Source of the DNA: Roseburia sp.
GTDB lineage: Bacteria > Bacillota > Clostridia > Lachnospirales > Lachnospiraceae
Direction of reading: 5' to 3'
NCBI GenBank assembly: GCA_026168605.1
Contig: JAPFDX010000005.1
Coordinates: 1-64,000, forward strand
DNA: 64,000 bases
This document shows, one piece after another, positions 1-9,608 of this stretch (the stretch's first letter is position 1; the number at the start of each line of letters is the position of its first letter). The notes under the pieces were generated by a model, which was not told the origin of the DNA, did not search any database, and worked only from the letters and a program-made list of their open reading frames with translations. Position numbers and translations under genes: made by a program.

Positions 1-203
1 CGGTACCTCTGCCGACAAAGAAAGAGGTTGTTACGATCTTAAGAGCTACTCACAAGTACAAGGACTCCCGCGAGCAGTTTGAGCAGAGAACTCATAAGAG
101 ACTTATCGATATTGTAACACCGCCCCAGAAGACGGTTGATGCATTATCCCGTTTAGAAATTCCGGCAGGTGTTTATATCGACATCAAAATGAATAATAAA
201 TAA
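1..203 (+). CDS. rpsJ: 30S ribosomal protein S10, 3' part
   Basis: Only the last 66 codons are inside the window; the first complete codon is at position 3 and the stop is TAA at 201-203. The visible protein carries the S10 signature VPLPTKK, the [19 protein letters not shown] loop region and the closing VYIDIKM strand, so identity is secure. S10 sits in the head of the 30S subunit and, as NusE, also works in transcription antitermination. It is the first gene of the classical S10 operon and is followed by an unusually long 247-base gap before rplC. Confidence 0.97.
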   Translation, partial: VPLPTKKEVVTILRATHKYKDSREQFEQRTHKRLIDIVTPPQKTVDALSRLEIPAGVYIDIKMNNK

Positions 204-217
204 GAGTCTTCATTTCC

Positions 218-241
218 CTGAAAAACAAACAGGTTTTTCAG
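218..241 (+). promoter_or_regulatory. Perfect 9-bp hairpin in the rpsJ-rplC gap
   Basis: CTGAAAAAC (218-226) pairs exactly with GTTTTTCAG (233-241) around a 6-base loop. No T-run follows, so it looks more like a processing or leader structure than an intrinsic terminator. A second small hairpin, ATGTGG (340-345) with CCACAT (352-357), lies further down the same gap. The 204-450 gap holds no reading frame. Confidence 0.5.
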
Positions 242-450
242 AAAAGCTTAATTAGTGAATATCCTGAAGGGTTTTATATAGAAGTAAAGAATGTTCGGCA
301 GAAGCCTCCATTCTTGGAAGGGTGTAAAAGCATCTTTCTATGTGGTTTGTTCCACATCCACTTATATGGACTTTCTAGGATGAACGGTTCCGCTGCCCCA
401 CAAGAATGGGCATGAAGCGTTCCGCTGTAGAGAAAACAGGAGGTAAAAGT

Positions 451-1134
451 ATGAAGAAAGCTATTTTAGCAACAAAAGTCGGAATGACTCAGATCTTCGA
501 TGCAGACGGTGTGTTAGTACCGGTAACTGTATTGGAGGCAGGTCCGTGTTTCGTGACACAGATTAAGACTGTGGACAACGACGGATACAGTGCAGTGCAG
601 GTTGCATTCGTTGACAAGAAGGAAAGAGTTGTCAACAAGGATGCGAACGGCAAGAAGACGATCGCCCGCAGACATGGCGTGAACAAAGCTGAGATGGGAC
701 ATTTTGCAAAGGCTGGTGTTTCCGGAAAGAGATTTGTACGCGAGTTCAAGTTTGAGAACGCAGACGAGTACAACTTAGGCGATGTGATCAAGGCTGATAT
801 TTTTGCAGAGGGCGACAAGATTGACGCAAGTGCAATCTCCAAAGGTAAAGGTTTCCAGGGCGCGATCAAGAGATTAGGACAGCACAGAGGTCCTATGGCT
901 CACGGTTCCAAGTTCCATCGTCATCAGGGTTCCAACGGTGCCTGCTCTTCACCGAGCCGCGTATTCAAGGGCAAGGGAATGCCTGGACATATGGGAAGCG
1001 TTAAGGTTACAACCCAGAATCTTGAGGTGGTAAGAGTTGACGCAGAGAACAACCTGCTTTTAGTAAAAGGCTCTGTACCGGGTCCGAAGAAGTGCCTGGT
1101 AACGATCAGAGAGACTGTAAAAGCCGGTAAATAG
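451..1134 (+). CDS. rplC: 50S ribosomal protein L3
   Basis: A 227-residue L3 protein, one of the first proteins to bind 23S rRNA. The start chosen is ATG 451 because AGGAGGT lies at 438-444, and the protein then opens [16 protein letters not shown], the standard L3 N-terminus. An in-frame upstream ATG at 406 would add 15 unconserved residues. The central HRHQGSNG segment, the family's usual glutamine-methylation neighbourhood, and the GKGMPGHMG loop are intact. It is second in the S10 operon, 30 bases ahead of rplD. Confidence 0.98.
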   Translation: MKKAILATKVGMTQIFDADGVLVPVTVLEAGPCFVTQIKTVDNDGYSAVQVAFVDKKERVVNKDANGKKTIARRHGVNKAEMGHFAKAGVSGKRFVREFKFENADEYNLGDVIKADIFAEGDKIDASAISKGKGFQGAIKRLGQHRGPMAHGSKFHRHQGSNGACSSPSRVFKGKGMPGHMGSVKVTTQNLEVVRVDAENNLLLVKGSVPGPKKCLVTIRETVKAGK

Positions 1135-1164
1135 TGCTTAGAATAGGAAAGGAGGAACTTAACA

Positions 1165-1785
1165 ATGGCTAACGTAGCTGTTTATAATATGGAAGGCAAA
1201 GAAGTTGGCAGCCTGGAGTTGAACGATGCAGTGTTCGGTGTGGAAGTAAACGAGCATCTGGTACACATGGCTGTGCTTCAGCAGTTGGCAAACAACCGTC
1301 AGGGAACACAGAAAGCTAAGACTCGTTCCGAAGTAAGCGGTGGTGGTAGAAAACCGTGGAGACAGAAGGGAACCGGACACGCAAGACAGGGTTCCACAAG
1401 ATCTCCGCAGTGGACACATGGTGGCGTGGTATTTGCTCCGACACCGAGAGATTACTCTTTCAAGCTCAACAAGAAAGAGAAGAGGGCTGCTCTTAAGTCT
1501 GCTCTGACATCCAGAGTGGCAGAAAACAAGTTCATTGTTTTGGATGAGCTGAAGCTTGACGAGATCAAGACAAAGAAGTTCGTAGAGGTTTTAAACAACT
1601 TAAAGCTTGAGAAAGCGCTTGTTGTATTAAACAGCATGGACACCAATGTGATCATGTCTGCAAGCAACCTTCCGACTGTGAAGACTGCACAGACAAACGA
1701 ACTGAATGTGTTTGATGTATTAAAATATGATACAGTTGTCGTGACAAAGGACGCTGTGAAGACGATCGAGGAGGTGTATGCATAA
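1165..1785 (+). CDS. rplD: 50S ribosomal protein L4
   Basis: A 206-residue L4. The conserved extended loop that lines the peptide exit tunnel is visible as [17 protein letters not shown] (about residues 59-75). A strong AGGAGG precedes ATG 1165. The stop TAA overlaps the rplW start by one base (TAATG), so the two are translationally coupled. In gamma-proteobacteria L4 represses its own operon. No matching leader is recognised here, although the rpsJ-rplC gap is a candidate place to look. Confidence 0.98.
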   Translation: MANVAVYNMEGKEVGSLELNDAVFGVEVNEHLVHMAVLQQLANNRQGTQKAKTRSEVSGGGRKPWRQKGTGHARQGSTRSPQWTHGGVVFAPTPRDYSFKLNKKEKRAALKSALTSRVAENKFIVLDELKLDEIKTKKFVEVLNNLKLEKALVVLNSMDTNVIMSASNLPTVKTAQTNELNVFDVLKYDTVVVTKDAVKTIEEVYA

Positions 1786-2084
1786 TGGCAAACGTACAGT
1801 ATTATGATGTAATCCTCAAACCGGTAGTGACAGAGAAGAGCATGGCTGCAATGGCTGAGAAGAAATACACTTTTCTGGTTCATCCGGAAGCAAACAAGAC
1901 CATGATCAAAGAAGCAGTTGAAAAAATGTTCGAGGGAACAAAGGTTGCAAGCGTCAACACCATGAACATGGATGGGAAGAAAAAGAGACGCGGCATGGTA
2001 GTTGGAAAGACTGCTAAGACAAAGAAGGCTATCGTTACACTGACAGAGGACAGCAAGGACATTGAGATTTTTGCAGGTCTCTAA
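1785..2084 (+). CDS. rplW: 50S ribosomal protein L23
   Basis: A 99-residue L23, which sits at the tunnel exit and docks signal recognition particle and trigger factor. The N-terminal [12 protein letters not shown] motif and the GKKKRRG basic loop are typical. Translation is coupled to rplD through the one-base stop/start overlap at 1785. Length matches the bacterial family and nothing is unusual. Confidence 0.97.
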   Translation: MANVQYYDVILKPVVTEKSMAAMAEKKYTFLVHPEANKTMIKEAVEKMFEGTKVASVNTMNMDGKKKRRGMVVGKTAKTKKAIVTLTEDSKDIEIFAGL

Positions 2085-2147
2085 AATAAAAAGATAGCAG
2101 ACTAGGCGCAGCGATGCGCGATAACAAACATCGAAAGGAGAACAACA

Positions 2148-2993
2148 ATGGGAATTAAGACATATAACCCATATACACCTTCCAGAAGAAATATGACTGG
2201 CTCTGATTTCTCCGAGATTACGAAGAAGACTCCGGAGAAGTCCCTTACGACTTCTTTAAAGAAGAACGCCGGCCGTAACAATCAGGGGAAGATCACAGTA
2301 AGACACCACGGTGGCGGAAACAGAAGAAAATACAGAATCATCGACTTCAAGAGAAATAAGAAGGACGGTATCCCGGCAAAGGTGATCGGTATCGAGTACG
2401 ATCCGAACAGAACAGCCAACATCGCACTGATCTGCTATGTAGACGGCGAGAAGTCATACATCCTTGCTCCGGCTGGTCTGACAGACGGCATGACTGTTAT
2501 GAGCGGCGCACAGGCAGAGGTTCGTGTTGGAAACTGCCTGCCGCTTGAGAACATTCCGGTTGGTACGCAGGTACACAACATTGAGCTTTATGCAGGAAAG
2601 GGTGGACAGCTTGTCCGTTCCGCAGGTATGTCTGCACAGCTTATGGCAAAGGAAGGCAAGTATGCAACACTTCGTCTTCCGTCCGGTGAGATGCGTATGG
2701 TTCCGTTGAACTGCCGCGCGACCATCGGTGTTGTAGGAAACGGTGATCACAGCCTGATCAACATCGGTAAGGCAGGACGTAAGCGTCACATGGGTATCCG
2801 CCCGACAGTTCGCGGTTCTGTCATGAACCCGAATGACCATCCACATGGTGGTGGTGAGGGACGTGCACCGATCGGACGTCCGGGTCCATGTACACCGTGG
2901 GGCAAGCCTGCTCTTGGTCTTAAGACAAGAAAGAAGAACAAGGCTTCCAATAAGCTGATCGTAAGAAGACGTGATGGAAAAGCATTAAAATAA
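2148..2993 (+). CDS. rplB: 50S ribosomal protein L2
   Basis: A 281-residue L2, which joins the subunits and is close to the peptidyl transferase centre. The conserved [16 protein letters not shown] region (about residues 43-58) and the C-terminal [19 protein letters not shown] loop are complete. AAGGAG precedes ATG 2148. The last ten bases of the coding sequence (2981-2990) form the left arm of a long hairpin that runs past the stop codon, so the 3' end is structurally coupled to the unusual gap that follows. Confidence 0.98.
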   Translation: MGIKTYNPYTPSRRNMTGSDFSEITKKTPEKSLTTSLKKNAGRNNQGKITVRHHGGGNRRKYRIIDFKRNKKDGIPAKVIGIEYDPNRTANIALICYVDGEKSYILAPAGLTDGMTVMSGAQAEVRVGNCLPLENIPVGTQVHNIELYAGKGGQLVRSAGMSAQLMAKEGKYATLRLPSGEMRMVPLNCRATIGVVGNGDHSLINIGKAGRKRHMGIRPTVRGSVMNPNDHPHGGGEGRAPIGRPGPCTPWGKPALGLKTRKKNKASNKLIVRRRDGKALK

Positions 2994-3019
2994 TTTGCTT
3001 TGCAAATCGTTTTAATGCT
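2981..3019 (+). terminator. Hairpin spanning the rplB stop codon
   Basis: AGCATTAAAA (2981-2990) pairs with TTTTAATGCT (3010-3019), and inside it ATTTGC (2993-2998) pairs with GCAAAT (3002-3007). This gives about 16 pairs across the stop codon. There is no T-run after the stem, so it may be an RNase barrier or partial terminator. It is the first of three consecutive hairpins before the promoter at 3150. Confidence 0.5.
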
Positions 3020-3020
3020 C

Positions 3021-3067
3021 GGAAGAATTGTCTGCGACAATTCTTCCCGCTGGCGGAGATTTCCGCC
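3021..3067 (+). promoter_or_regulatory. Two further hairpins between rplB and rpsS
   Basis: GGAAGAATTGTC (3021-3032) pairs perfectly with GACAATTCTTCC (3036-3047), a 12-bp stem with a 3-base loop. Next, GGCGGA (3052-3057) pairs with TCCGCC (3062-3067). Both lie between the rplB 3' hairpin and a vegetative promoter. The 2994-3249 gap has no reading frame; its content is these hairpins plus the promoter. Confidence 0.5.
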
Positions 3068-3149
3068 GGGCGGTCACACATAAAAGAGCGATCCGGAAAA
3101 CAGAATCAGGCTCTGGTTACTTCCTTTGAAAAAGGAAAAGGATTAGGGC

Positions 3150-3178
3150 TTGATTCTTTCGGAAAACTCTGTTATAAT
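3150..3178 (+). promoter_or_regulatory. Sigma-A promoter inside the ribosomal cluster (before rpsS)
   Basis: TTGATT (3150-3155), a 17-base spacer and TATAAT (3173-3178) make a near-consensus vegetative promoter. It lies about 70 bases ahead of the rpsS start. It would let rpsS and everything downstream be expressed independently of the distal S10 promoter, and it follows three hairpins that could stop or trim read-through. Confidence 0.7.
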
Positions 3179-3249
3179 AGCAAAGATGTTTCGGGTTCTA
3201 TGAAACACGCGGTTGCGTGTGAAGGACTGATAATATTAGGAGGTAAATT

Positions 3250-3531
3250 ATGGCTCGTTCATTAAAAAAAGGACCATTCGCAGATGCAAGCTTACTGAAA
3301 AAAGTAAACGCTATGAACGCATCCGGTGATAAATCTGTTATTAAGACATGGTCACGTCGCTCTACAATCTTCCCACAGTTTGTTGGTCATACCATCGCTG
3401 TTCATGACGGAAGAAAGCACGTGCCGGTATACGTGACAGAGGATATGGTTGGACACAAGCTCGGTGAGTTCGTTGCGACAAGAACTTACAGAGGACATGG
3501 AAAAGACGAAAAGAAATCAGGCGTTAGATAA
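3250..3531 (+). CDS. rpsS: 30S ribosomal protein S19
   Basis: A 93-residue S19, which forms a complex with S13 in the 30S head. [10 protein letters not shown] at the N-terminus and [14 protein letters not shown] at the C-terminus are family hallmarks. ATTAGGAGG precedes ATG 3250. It is the first gene after an internal promoter and three hairpins, an arrangement that splits the S10 operon into an rpsJ-rplB block and an rpsS-onward block. Confidence 0.98.
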   Translation: MARSLKKGPFADASLLKKVNAMNASGDKSVIKTWSRRSTIFPQFVGHTIAVHDGRKHVPVYVTEDMVGHKLGEFVATRTYRGHGKDEKKSGVR

Positions 3532-3556
3532 GATATTTTGAAAGGAGGTTTCATCC

Positions 3557-3943
3557 ATGGCTAAGGGACATAGAAGTCAGATTAAGAGAGAGAGAAATGA
3601 AGTAAAAGATACCAGACCTTCCGCTAAGTTATCTTATGCAAGAGTGTCTGTTCAGAAAGCTTGTTTCGTATTAGATGCAATCCGTGGAAAGGACGTTGAG
3701 ACGGCGCTTGCCATCGTGACATACAATCCGCGTTACGCTTCAAGCCTTGTAAAGAAGCTGCTGGAGTCAGCGATCGCAAATGCTGAGAACAACAACGGAA
3801 TGAAGAGAGAGAACCTTTACGTTGCAGAGTGCTATGCAAACAAGGGACCGACAATGAAGAGAATCAAACCGAGAGCACAGGGAAGGGCTTACAGAATCGA
3901 GAAGAGAATGAGCCACATTACAATCGTGCTGGATGAGAAATAA
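3557..3943 (+). CDS. rplV: 50S ribosomal protein L22
   Basis: A 128-residue L22, whose long beta-hairpin lines the exit tunnel near macrolide sites. The conserved C-terminal region [18 protein letters not shown] is complete. The N-terminus is about 15 residues longer than the shortest bacterial forms ([14 protein letters not shown]). AAGGAGG precedes ATG 3557, and rpsC follows after 14 bases. Confidence 0.97.
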   Translation: MAKGHRSQIKRERNEVKDTRPSAKLSYARVSVQKACFVLDAIRGKDVETALAIVTYNPRYASSLVKKLLESAIANAENNNGMKRENLYVAECYANKGPTMKRIKPRAQGRAYRIEKRMSHITIVLDEK

Positions 3944-3957
3944 TAAGGAGGTCAAAT

Positions 3958-4614
3958 ATGGGACAGAAAGTTAATCCACATGGCTTAAGAGTCGGCATTA
4001 TCAAAGACTGGGACTCTAAATGGTATGCGGAAGCAGATTTTGCAGATTTCTTGGTGGAAGACTACAATATCAGAACATATCTTAAGAAGAAGTTGTATGC
4101 AGCAGGTGTTTCCAAGATCGAGATCGAGAGAGCATCTGACCGTGTGAAGGTTATCATCTACACTGCAAAGCCGGGCGTAGTGATCGGCAAGGGCGGCGCT
4201 GAGATCGAGAAGCTTAAGGGCGAAGTTCAGAAACTTACAGACAAGAAGCTGGTTGTAGATATCAAAGAAGTAAAGAGACCGGACCGTGATGCACAGTTAG
4301 TGGCTGAGAACATTGCGCTTCAGTTAGAGAACCGTGTGTCCTTCCGTAGAGCGATGAAGTCATGCATGGGCAGAACCATGAAGGCTGGCGCAAAGGGAAT
4401 CAAGACTTCCTGCTCTGGACGTCTTGGCGGTGCTGATATGGCTCGCACAGAGTTTTATAGCGAGGGTACGATCCCGCTTCAGACATTGAGAGCAGACATC
4501 GACTATGGATTTGCTGAGGCAGATACCACTTACGGTAAGGTTGGTGTTAAGGTTTGGATCTACAAAGGCGAGGTACTTCCAGTGAAAGGAAATAAGGAAG
4601 GGGGAGCTAACTAA
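3958..4614 (+). CDS. rpsC: 30S ribosomal protein S3
   Basis: A 218-residue S3, part of the mRNA entry channel and its helicase activity. The type II KH domain is visible, with the GKGG loop in [13 protein letters not shown] near residue 80. The C-terminal domain contains [20 protein letters not shown] lies just ahead of ATG 3958. The stop overlaps the rplP start (TAATG), so the two are coupled. Confidence 0.98.
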   Translation: MGQKVNPHGLRVGIIKDWDSKWYAEADFADFLVEDYNIRTYLKKKLYAAGVSKIEIERASDRVKVIIYTAKPGVVIGKGGAEIEKLKGEVQKLTDKKLVVDIKEVKRPDRDAQLVAENIALQLENRVSFRRAMKSCMGRTMKAGAKGIKTSCSGRLGGADMARTEFYSEGTIPLQTLRADIDYGFAEADTTYGKVGVKVWIYKGEVLPVKGNKEGGAN

Positions 4615-5051
4615 TGTTAATGCCAAAGAGAGTAAAACATAGAAAGCAGTTCCGTGGTTCCATGACAGGAAAGGCAACCAGAGGAAACACAATCAGCAAT
4701 GGTGAATATGGTATTGTGGCTATGGAGCCATGCTGGATTCGTTCCAACCAGATCGAGGCAGCCCGTATCGCCATGACACGTTACGTAAAGCGTGGCGGTA
4801 AGATCTGGATCAAGATTTTCCCGGATAAGCCGGTAACAGCAAAGCCTGCCGAGACACGTATGGGTTCCGGTAAGGGTTCTCTGGAGTACTGGGTAGCAGT
4901 TGTAAAACCGGGTCGTGTATTATTTGAAATCTCCGGAGTTCCGGAAGACGTTGCGAGAGAAGCGTTACGTCTTGCTACACATAAATTACCTTGTAAATGT
5001 AAAGTAGTTTCACGTGCAGATTTAGAAGGCGGTGTATCAAATGAAAACTAG
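4614..5051 (+). CDS. rplP: 50S ribosomal protein L16
   Basis: A 145-residue L16, which contacts the A-site tRNA elbow. The start at 4614 gives [11 protein letters not shown], the usual Firmicute form; an internal ATG at 4620 is possible but would drop two residues. [18 protein letters not shown] and MGSGKG (around residues 58-85) are the conserved core. It overlaps rpsC by one base and rpmC by eleven bases. Confidence 0.97.
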   Translation: MLMPKRVKHRKQFRGSMTGKATRGNTISNGEYGIVAMEPCWIRSNQIEAARIAMTRYVKRGGKIWIKIFPDKPVTAKPAETRMGSGKGSLEYWVAVVKPGRVLFEISGVPEDVAREALRLATHKLPCKCKVVSRADLEGGVSNEN

Positions 5052-5250
5052 TAAATATTTAGAAGAATTAAAGGGAAAGACTGTTGCAGATCTGAATGCG
5101 CAGCTCGTAGAAGCCAAAAAAGAACTTTTCAATCTGAGATTCCAGAACGCAACGAATCAGTTAGATAATACAAGCAGAATCAAGGAAGTCAGAAAGAACA
5201 TTGCCAGAATTCAGACTATCATCACTGAGAAAGAAAAAGTTGCGCAGTAG
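5041..5250 (+). CDS. rpmC: 50S ribosomal protein L29
   Basis: A 69-residue L29, located at the tunnel exit beside L23. The start taken is ATG 5041 ([14 protein letters not shown]), which overlaps the rplP end by 11 bases, with GAAGGCGGTG acting as the ribosome binding site. An ATG nine bases upstream would add MYQ and is not conserved. The two-helix motif [15 protein letters not shown] and [10 protein letters not shown] identifies the family. Confidence 0.96.
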   Translation: MKTSKYLEELKGKTVADLNAQLVEAKKELFNLRFQNATNQLDNTSRIKEVRKNIARIQTIITEKEKVAQ

Positions 5251-5272
5251 ACTCTAGAAAGGAGAATGGATC

Positions 5273-5527
5273 GTGGAAAGAAATCTTAGAAAAACACGTG
5301 TTGGTGTTGTTGTTAGCGACAAGATGGATAAGACAATCGTTGTTGCAATTCAGGATAACGTAAGACATCCGCTTTACAACAAGATCGTTAAGAAAACTTA
5401 TAAATTAAAAGCTCATGACGAGAACAATGAGTGCCGCATCGGCGACAAAGTCAGAGTAATGGAGACAAGACCTTTATCCAAAGACAAGAGATGGAGACTT
5501 GTAGAAATCATGGAGAGAGCAAAATAG
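5273..5527 (+). CDS. rpsQ: 30S ribosomal protein S17
   Basis: An 84-residue OB-fold S17 that binds 16S rRNA early in assembly. It starts at GTG 5273 after AAAGGAG; a nearby ATG (5266) is out of frame. [19 protein letters not shown] is the diagnostic N-terminal strand pair, and the C-terminus has [15 protein letters not shown]. It is 22 bases after rpmC and 18 before rplN. Confidence 0.97.
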   Translation: MERNLRKTRVGVVVSDKMDKTIVVAIQDNVRHPLYNKIVKKTYKLKAHDENNECRIGDKVRVMETRPLSKDKRWRLVEIMERAK

Positions 5528-5545
5528 TTAAAGGAGGCTACAAGC

Positions 5546-5914
5546 ATGGTACAGCAGGAAAGTAGACTTAGAGTAGCCGATAACACAGGGGCAAAGGAAT
5601 TGCTCGTGATCCGTGTTATGGGTGGTTCTACTAGAAGATATGCGAATATTGGTGACGTTATTGTTGCTACGGTCAAAGATGCAACACCAGGCGGTGTTGT
5701 GAAAAAAGGTGACGTTGTAAAAGCTGTTGTTGTTCGTTCCGTAAAGGGAGCACGTCGTAAAGACGGTTCTTACATCAGATTTGACGAGAACGCAGCGGTT
5801 ATTATAAAGGATGACAAGACACCGAGAGGAACCCGTATTTTTGGACCAGTAGCAAGAGAGCTTCGTGAGAAACAGTTTATGAAGATTGTTTCCTTAGCTC
5901 CGGAAGTATTGTAG
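5546..5914 (+). CDS. rplN: 50S ribosomal protein L14
   Basis: A 122-residue L14, which lies at the subunit interface and is the docking site for the silencing factor Rsf[20 protein letters not shown] and the closing [10 protein letters not shown] are the standard termini. AAAGGAGG precedes ATG 5546. First gene of the classical spc operon, but here it is simply continuous with the S10 block. Confidence 0.98.
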   Translation: MVQQESRLRVADNTGAKELLVIRVMGGSTRRYANIGDVIVATVKDATPGGVVKKGDVVKAVVVRSVKGARRKDGSYIRFDENAAVIIKDDKTPRGTRIFGPVARELREKQFMKIVSLAPEVL

Positions 5915-5926
5915 GAGGACTAAGAT

Positions 5927-6238
5927 ATGGCAACCATGAAAATTAAAACAGGTGATATGGTAAAGGTTATCGCCGGCAAAGATGTCAACAGCGAGGGTAA
6001 GGTGATCGCTGTCAATAAGAAGAATCATACAGTCCTTGTAGAAGGTGTCAACATGGTGACAAAGCACACAAAGCCAAGCATGGCGAACCAGCAGGGCGGC
6101 ATCGTTCATCAGGAAGGACCTATCGATATTTCAAACGTAATGTATCTTCACAAGGGAAAACCTACCCGCGTAGGCTTCAAGATGGATGGAGATAAGAAAG
6201 TACGTTTCGCAAAGACAACAGGCGAAGTGATCGACTAA
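5927..6238 (+). CDS. rplX: 50S ribosomal protein L24
   Basis: A 103-residue L24, one of the two initiators of 50S assembly. The KOW motif is visible near residues 8-30 ([19 protein letters not shown]). GTAGGAGG precedes ATG 5927, which is 12 bases after rplN. Length and motif are normal. Confidence 0.97.
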   Translation: MATMKIKTGDMVKVIAGKDVNSEGKVIAVNKKNHTVLVEGVNMVTKHTKPSMANQQGGIVHQEGPIDISNVMYLHKGKPTRVGFKMDGDKKVRFAKTTGEVID

Positions 6239-6259
6239 TTTAGAGAGGAGGCCAATCAG

Positions 6260-6799
6260 TTGAGCAGACTTAAAGAACAGTATAAGAATGAGATCGTAGA
6301 CGCTATGATCAAAAAGTTCGGATATAAAAATATTATGGAAGTGCCAAAGCTTGACAAGATCGTCGTAAACATGGGCGTTGGCGAGGCCAAGGAAAATGCA
6401 AAATTATTGGAAGCTGCCATCAAGGACATGGAGACAATCACAGGTCAGAAGGCAGTTGCAACCAAGGCAAAGAATTCTGTTGCTAACTTCAAAATCAGAG
6501 AAGGTATGGCAATCGGATGTAAGACAACTTTACGCGGCGAGAAGATGTACGAGTTTTTGGATCGTCTGGTAAACCTCGCACTGCCTCGTGTACGTGACTT
6601 CAGAGGTGTAAATCCTAACGCATTCGACGGACGCGGTAACTATGCCCTTGGTATCAAAGAGCAGTTAATCTTCCCGGAGATCGAGTACGATAAGGTTGAC
6701 AAGGTACGCGGTATGGATATTATCTTCGTTACCACTGCCAAGACAGACGAGGAAGCACGTGAGTTATTGACACTGTTCAATATGCCATTTGCAAAATAA
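6260..6799 (+). CDS. rplE: 50S ribosomal protein L5
   Basis: A 179-residue L5, a 5S rRNA-binding protein of the central protuberance. The start is TTG at 6260 (read as Met: [13 protein letters not shown]), supported by AGGAGG at 6246-6251; no suitable ATG is nearby. Conserved segments include [23 protein letters not shown] and [20 protein letters not shown]. Rare start codon but otherwise ordinary. Confidence 0.97.
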   Translation: MSRLKEQYKNEIVDAMIKKFGYKNIMEVPKLDKIVVNMGVGEAKENAKLLEAAIKDMETITGQKAVATKAKNSVANFKIREGMAIGCKTTLRGEKMYEFLDRLVNLALPRVRDFRGVNPNAFDGRGNYALGIKEQLIFPEIEYDKVDKVRGMDIIFVTTAKTDEEARELLTLFNMPFAK

Positions 6800-6815
6800 G
6801 TAGGAGGGAATTTTA

Positions 6816-7001
6816 ATGGCTAAGACAAGTATGAAAATAAAACAGCAGCGCAAACCAAAGTTCTCTACCAGAGCTTATACACGTTGCAAAATTTGTGGTC
6901 GTCCACATTCTGTTTTAAGAAAATACGGAATCTGCAGAGTATGTTTCCGTGAGTTGGCATACAAGGGTCAGATACCGGGTGTTAAGAAGGCAAGCTGGTA
7001 A
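6816..7001 (+). CDS. rpsN: 30S ribosomal protein S14, zinc type
   Basis: A 61-residue short S14 of the zinc-binding (type Z) class. The ribbon is formed by C24-x2-C27 and C40-x2-C43. This operon-borne zinc form implies zinc demand for 30S assembly; any zinc-free paralogue would be elsewhere in the genome. GTAGGAGG precedes ATG 6816, between rplE and rpsH as in most Gram-positives. Confidence 0.97.
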   Translation: MAKTSMKIKQQRKPKFSTRAYTRCKICGRPHSVLRKYGICRVCFRELAYKGQIPGVKKASW

Positions 7002-7049
7002 GAGACCGGACTGCGCATGAACGCAGAACTTAAAAAGGAGGAAATATAC

Positions 7050-7454
7050 ATGTTGACAACAAGTGATCCAATTGCAGATATGCTTACAAGAATCCGTAAC
7101 GCAAATACTGCGAAACATGATACAGTTGACGTTCCGGCATCTAAAATGAAAATTGCGATTGCAGATATTCTTGTAGATGAGGGATATATCACAAAATATG
7201 ATATCGTTGAAGACGGTAACTTCAAGACCATCCGCATCACCTTAAAATATGGTGCAGATAAGAACGAGAAGATCATCACAGGACTCAAGAGAATTTCCAA
7301 GCCGGGACTTCGTGTTTATGCCGGCAAGGATGAGCTTCCGAGAGTACTTGGCGGATTAGGTATCGCAATTCTTTCCACAAACCAGGGGATCATCACCGAC
7401 AGAGAGGCAAGAAAGCTTCAGGTTGGCGGGGAAGTATTAGCTTTCGTTTGGTAA
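7050..7454 (+). CDS. rpsH: 30S ribosomal protein S8
   Basis: A 134-residue S8, an early 16S rRNA binder. The start is ATG 7050 ([18 protein letters not shown]), preceded by AAAAAGGAGG; an upstream ATG at 7017 would add 11 residues that sit over the ribosome binding site and are not conserved. The C-terminal [21 protein letters not shown] is diagnostic. Confidence 0.97.
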   Translation: MLTTSDPIADMLTRIRNANTAKHDTVDVPASKMKIAIADILVDEGYITKYDIVEDGNFKTIRITLKYGADKNEKIITGLKRISKPGLRVYAGKDELPRVLGGLGIAILSTNQGIITDREARKLQVGGEVLAFVW

Positions 7455-7488
7455 AAAATAATCACATATATAATTAGGAGGTACGGGC

Positions 7489-8028
7489 ATGTCACGTATA
7501 GGAAGAATGCCAATCGCAGTTCCGGCTGGCGTTACAGTTGAGATTGCAGAAAATAATCATGTGACTGTAAAAGGTCCTAAGGGAACTCTTGAGAGAACCC
7601 TTCCATCTGAGATGGAGATCAAATTAGAGGGCGACGAGATCATCGTTACAAGACCGAATGATTTGAAGAAAATGAAATCCTTACATGGATTGACCAGAAC
7701 ACTGATCAACAACATGGTTGTGGGTGTAACCCAGGGATATGAGAAAGTGCTTGAGGTAAACGGCGTTGGTTACAGAGCATCCAAGTCCGGCAAGGTGCTG
7801 ACTCTGAACTTAGGATATTCCCATCCGGTTGAGATGAACGATCCGGAAGGAATCGAGTCCAAGGTTGACGGAAACAAAATTGTTGTATCAGGTATCGATA
7901 AAGAGAAGGTTGGCCAGTACGCAGCTGAAATCAGAGATAAGAGAAGACCTGAACCTTACAAAGGAAAAGGTATCAAATATGCTGATGAGGTTATTAGACG
8001 TAAGGTTGGTAAGACTGGTAAGAAATAA
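7489..8028 (+). CDS. rplF: 50S ribosomal protein L6
   Basis: A 179-residue L6 with two related beta-sheet domains, close to the factor-binding centre. MSRIGRMPI opens the protein, and the C-terminal [27 protein letters not shown] is the family signature region. TTAGGAGG precedes ATG 7489, 34 bases after rpsH. Confidence 0.98.
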   Translation: MSRIGRMPIAVPAGVTVEIAENNHVTVKGPKGTLERTLPSEMEIKLEGDEIIVTRPNDLKKMKSLHGLTRTLINNMVVGVTQGYEKVLEVNGVGYRASKSGKVLTLNLGYSHPVEMNDPEGIESKVDGNKIVVSGIDKEKVGQYAAEIRDKRRPEPYKGKGIKYADEVIRRKVGKTGKK

Positions 8029-8046
8029 TTAAAGGAGTGACGAAAA

Positions 8047-8415
8047 ATGGTTAGTAAGAAATCAAGAACAGCAGTTCGCGAAAATAAGCATAGAAGAATG
8101 CGTCATCATCTTGCAGGCACTGCAGTGAGACCACGTTTGGCTGTGTTCAGAAGTAATAATCATATGTACGCTCAGATTATTGACGATACAGTTGGAAATA
8201 CACTTGTTTCTGCATCTACTCTTGAGAAAGAGGTTAAGGATGCAGTAGAGAAGACTAATAACGTCGAAGCAGCAGCACATCTTGGTACTGTCATTGCAAA
8301 GAAGGCATTAGACAAGGGTATTACAACAGTTGTCTTTGATCGCGGCGGATTCATATATCAGGGAAAAGTTAAGGCATTAGCCGAAGCAGCAAGAGAAGCT
8401 GGATTAGAGTTCTAA
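8047..8415 (+). CDS. rplR: 50S ribosomal protein L18
   Basis: A 122-residue L18, a 5S rRNA-binding protein. The basic N-terminus [18 protein letters not shown] and the C-terminal [24 protein letters not shown] are conserved. TAAAGGAG precedes ATG 8047. The gene lies between rplF and rpsE, the canonical order. Confidence 0.98.
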   Translation: MVSKKSRTAVRENKHRRMRHHLAGTAVRPRLAVFRSNNHMYAQIIDDTVGNTLVSASTLEKEVKDAVEKTNNVEAAAHLGTVIAKKALDKGITTVVFDRGGFIYQGKVKALAEAAREAGLEF

Positions 8416-8432
8416 AAGGAGGAAACGAAAAC

Positions 8433-8942
8433 ATGAGACGTGAAATCATTGATGCTAGCCAGTTAGAGTTAAATGAAAAAGTAGTGTCAATCAAACGTGT
8501 AACAAAAGTTGTTAAAGGTGGACGTAACTTCCGTTTTACAGCTTTAGTTGTTGTCGGCGACGGCAAAGGCCATGTTGGTGCTGGACTTGGCAAAGCATCT
8601 GAGATTCCTGAGGCAATTCGCAAGGGAAAAGAGGACGCGATGAAGAAACTCATCACAGTTAAGATGGATGATGTTGACAGTATCACACATGATGTTACAG
8701 GAAAGCATACAGGTGCTTCTGTATTATTAAAGAAATCCCCGGAAGGTACCGGTGTTATCGCCGGAGGTCCTGCGCGTAACGTTTGCGAGCTTGCAGGTAT
8801 CCGCAACATCCGTACCAAATCTTTGGGTTCCAATAATAAGCAGAACGTTGTTCTTGCAACAATCAATGCGTTAAGTCAGTTAAAGTCCCCGGAAGAAGTG
8901 GCGAAGCTTCGCGGTAAATCCGTAGAAGAGATCGTAGGTTAA
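8433..8942 (+). CDS. rpsE: 30S ribosomal protein S5
   Basis: A 169-residue S5, involved in decoding accuracy and the mRNA entry helicase. The [19 protein letters not shown] loop, where spectinomycin resistance changes arise in other species, shows the usual wild-type pattern, and [19 protein letters not shown] follows. AAAAGGAGG precedes ATG 8433. Confidence 0.98.
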   Translation: MRREIIDASQLELNEKVVSIKRVTKVVKGGRNFRFTALVVVGDGKGHVGAGLGKASEIPEAIRKGKEDAMKKLITVKMDDVDSITHDVTGKHTGASVLLKKSPEGTGVIAGGPARNVCELAGIRNIRTKSLGSNNKQNVVLATINALSQLKSPEEVAKLRGKSVEEIVG

Positions 8943-8955
8943 GGAGGAATTTAAG

Positions 8956-9141
8956 ATGGCAGAGAAGAAACTGAAAGTTACACTTATAAAATCAACGATC
9001 GGTGCAGTTCCGAAGAACAAAAAGACCATCGAGGCTCTCGGCTTAAACAAGCTTTACAAGACTGTTGAGCTTCCGGACAACGCGGCTACCGCAGGCGCGC
9101 TCCGCAAGGTTGCACCATATGTAAAAGTAGAAGAAGCATAA
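8956..9141 (+). CDS. rpmD: 50S ribosomal protein L30
   Basis: A 61-residue bacterial-type L30. [25 protein letters not shown] is the characteristic first strand and helix. TTAAGGAGG lies between the rpsE stop and ATG 8956, so spacing is only 13 bases. Nothing unusual. Confidence 0.97.
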   Translation: MAEKKLKVTLIKSTIGAVPKNKKTIEALGLNKLYKTVELPDNAATAGALRKVAPYVKVEEA

Positions 9142-9167
9142 AATAACAAGATAAGGAGGTGTCAGGA

Positions 9168-9608
9168 ATGGACTTATCAAATTTACACGCAGCAGAAGGT
9201 TCTGTACAGAGTGATAATTTTAGAAGAGGACGTGGACACGGATCAGGAAATGGTAAGACTGCTGGTAAGGGCCATAAGGGACAGAAGGCTCGTTCCGGAG
9301 CTCCGAGACCGGGCTTTGAAGGTGGCCAGATGCCATTATACAGAAGATTGCCGAAGAGAGGTTTCAAGTGCAGAAACTCTAAGACAATCGTTGGTATTAA
9401 CCTTTCTGCTCTTGAGGTATTCGAGAACGACGCAGTTGTTTCTGTTGAGACATTGATGGAGGCAGGTATCGTTAAGAATCCGAAGGACGGAGTTAAGATC
9501 CTTGGTAATGGCGAACTTACTAAGAAACTCACGGTTCAGGCAAATGCATTCAGCGCAAGCGCGAAAGAGAAAATCGAGGCTCTTGGTGGAAAAGCAGAGG
9601 TGATCTAA
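9168..9608 (+). CDS. rplO: 50S ribosomal protein L15
   Basis: A 146-residue L15. The start is ATG 9168 ([12 protein letters not shown]), because AAGGAGGT occupies 9153-9160; the in-frame GTG at 9159 overlaps that site and cannot be the start. The glycine-rich arginine/lysine stretch [20 protein letters not shown] is typical. The stop overlaps secY by one base (TAATG). Confidence 0.97.
   Translation: MDLSNLHAAEGSVQSDNFRRGRGHGSGNGKTAGKGHKGQKARSGAPRPGFEGGQMPLYRRLPKRGFKCRNSKTIVGINLSALEVFENDAVVSVETLMEAGIVKNPKDGVKILGNGELTKKLTVQANAFSASAKEKIEALGGKAEVI

Noticed and set aside
406-450. Upstream start for rplC at 406
   Set aside because: AGGAGGT sits directly before ATG 451 and conserved L3 sequence begins there.
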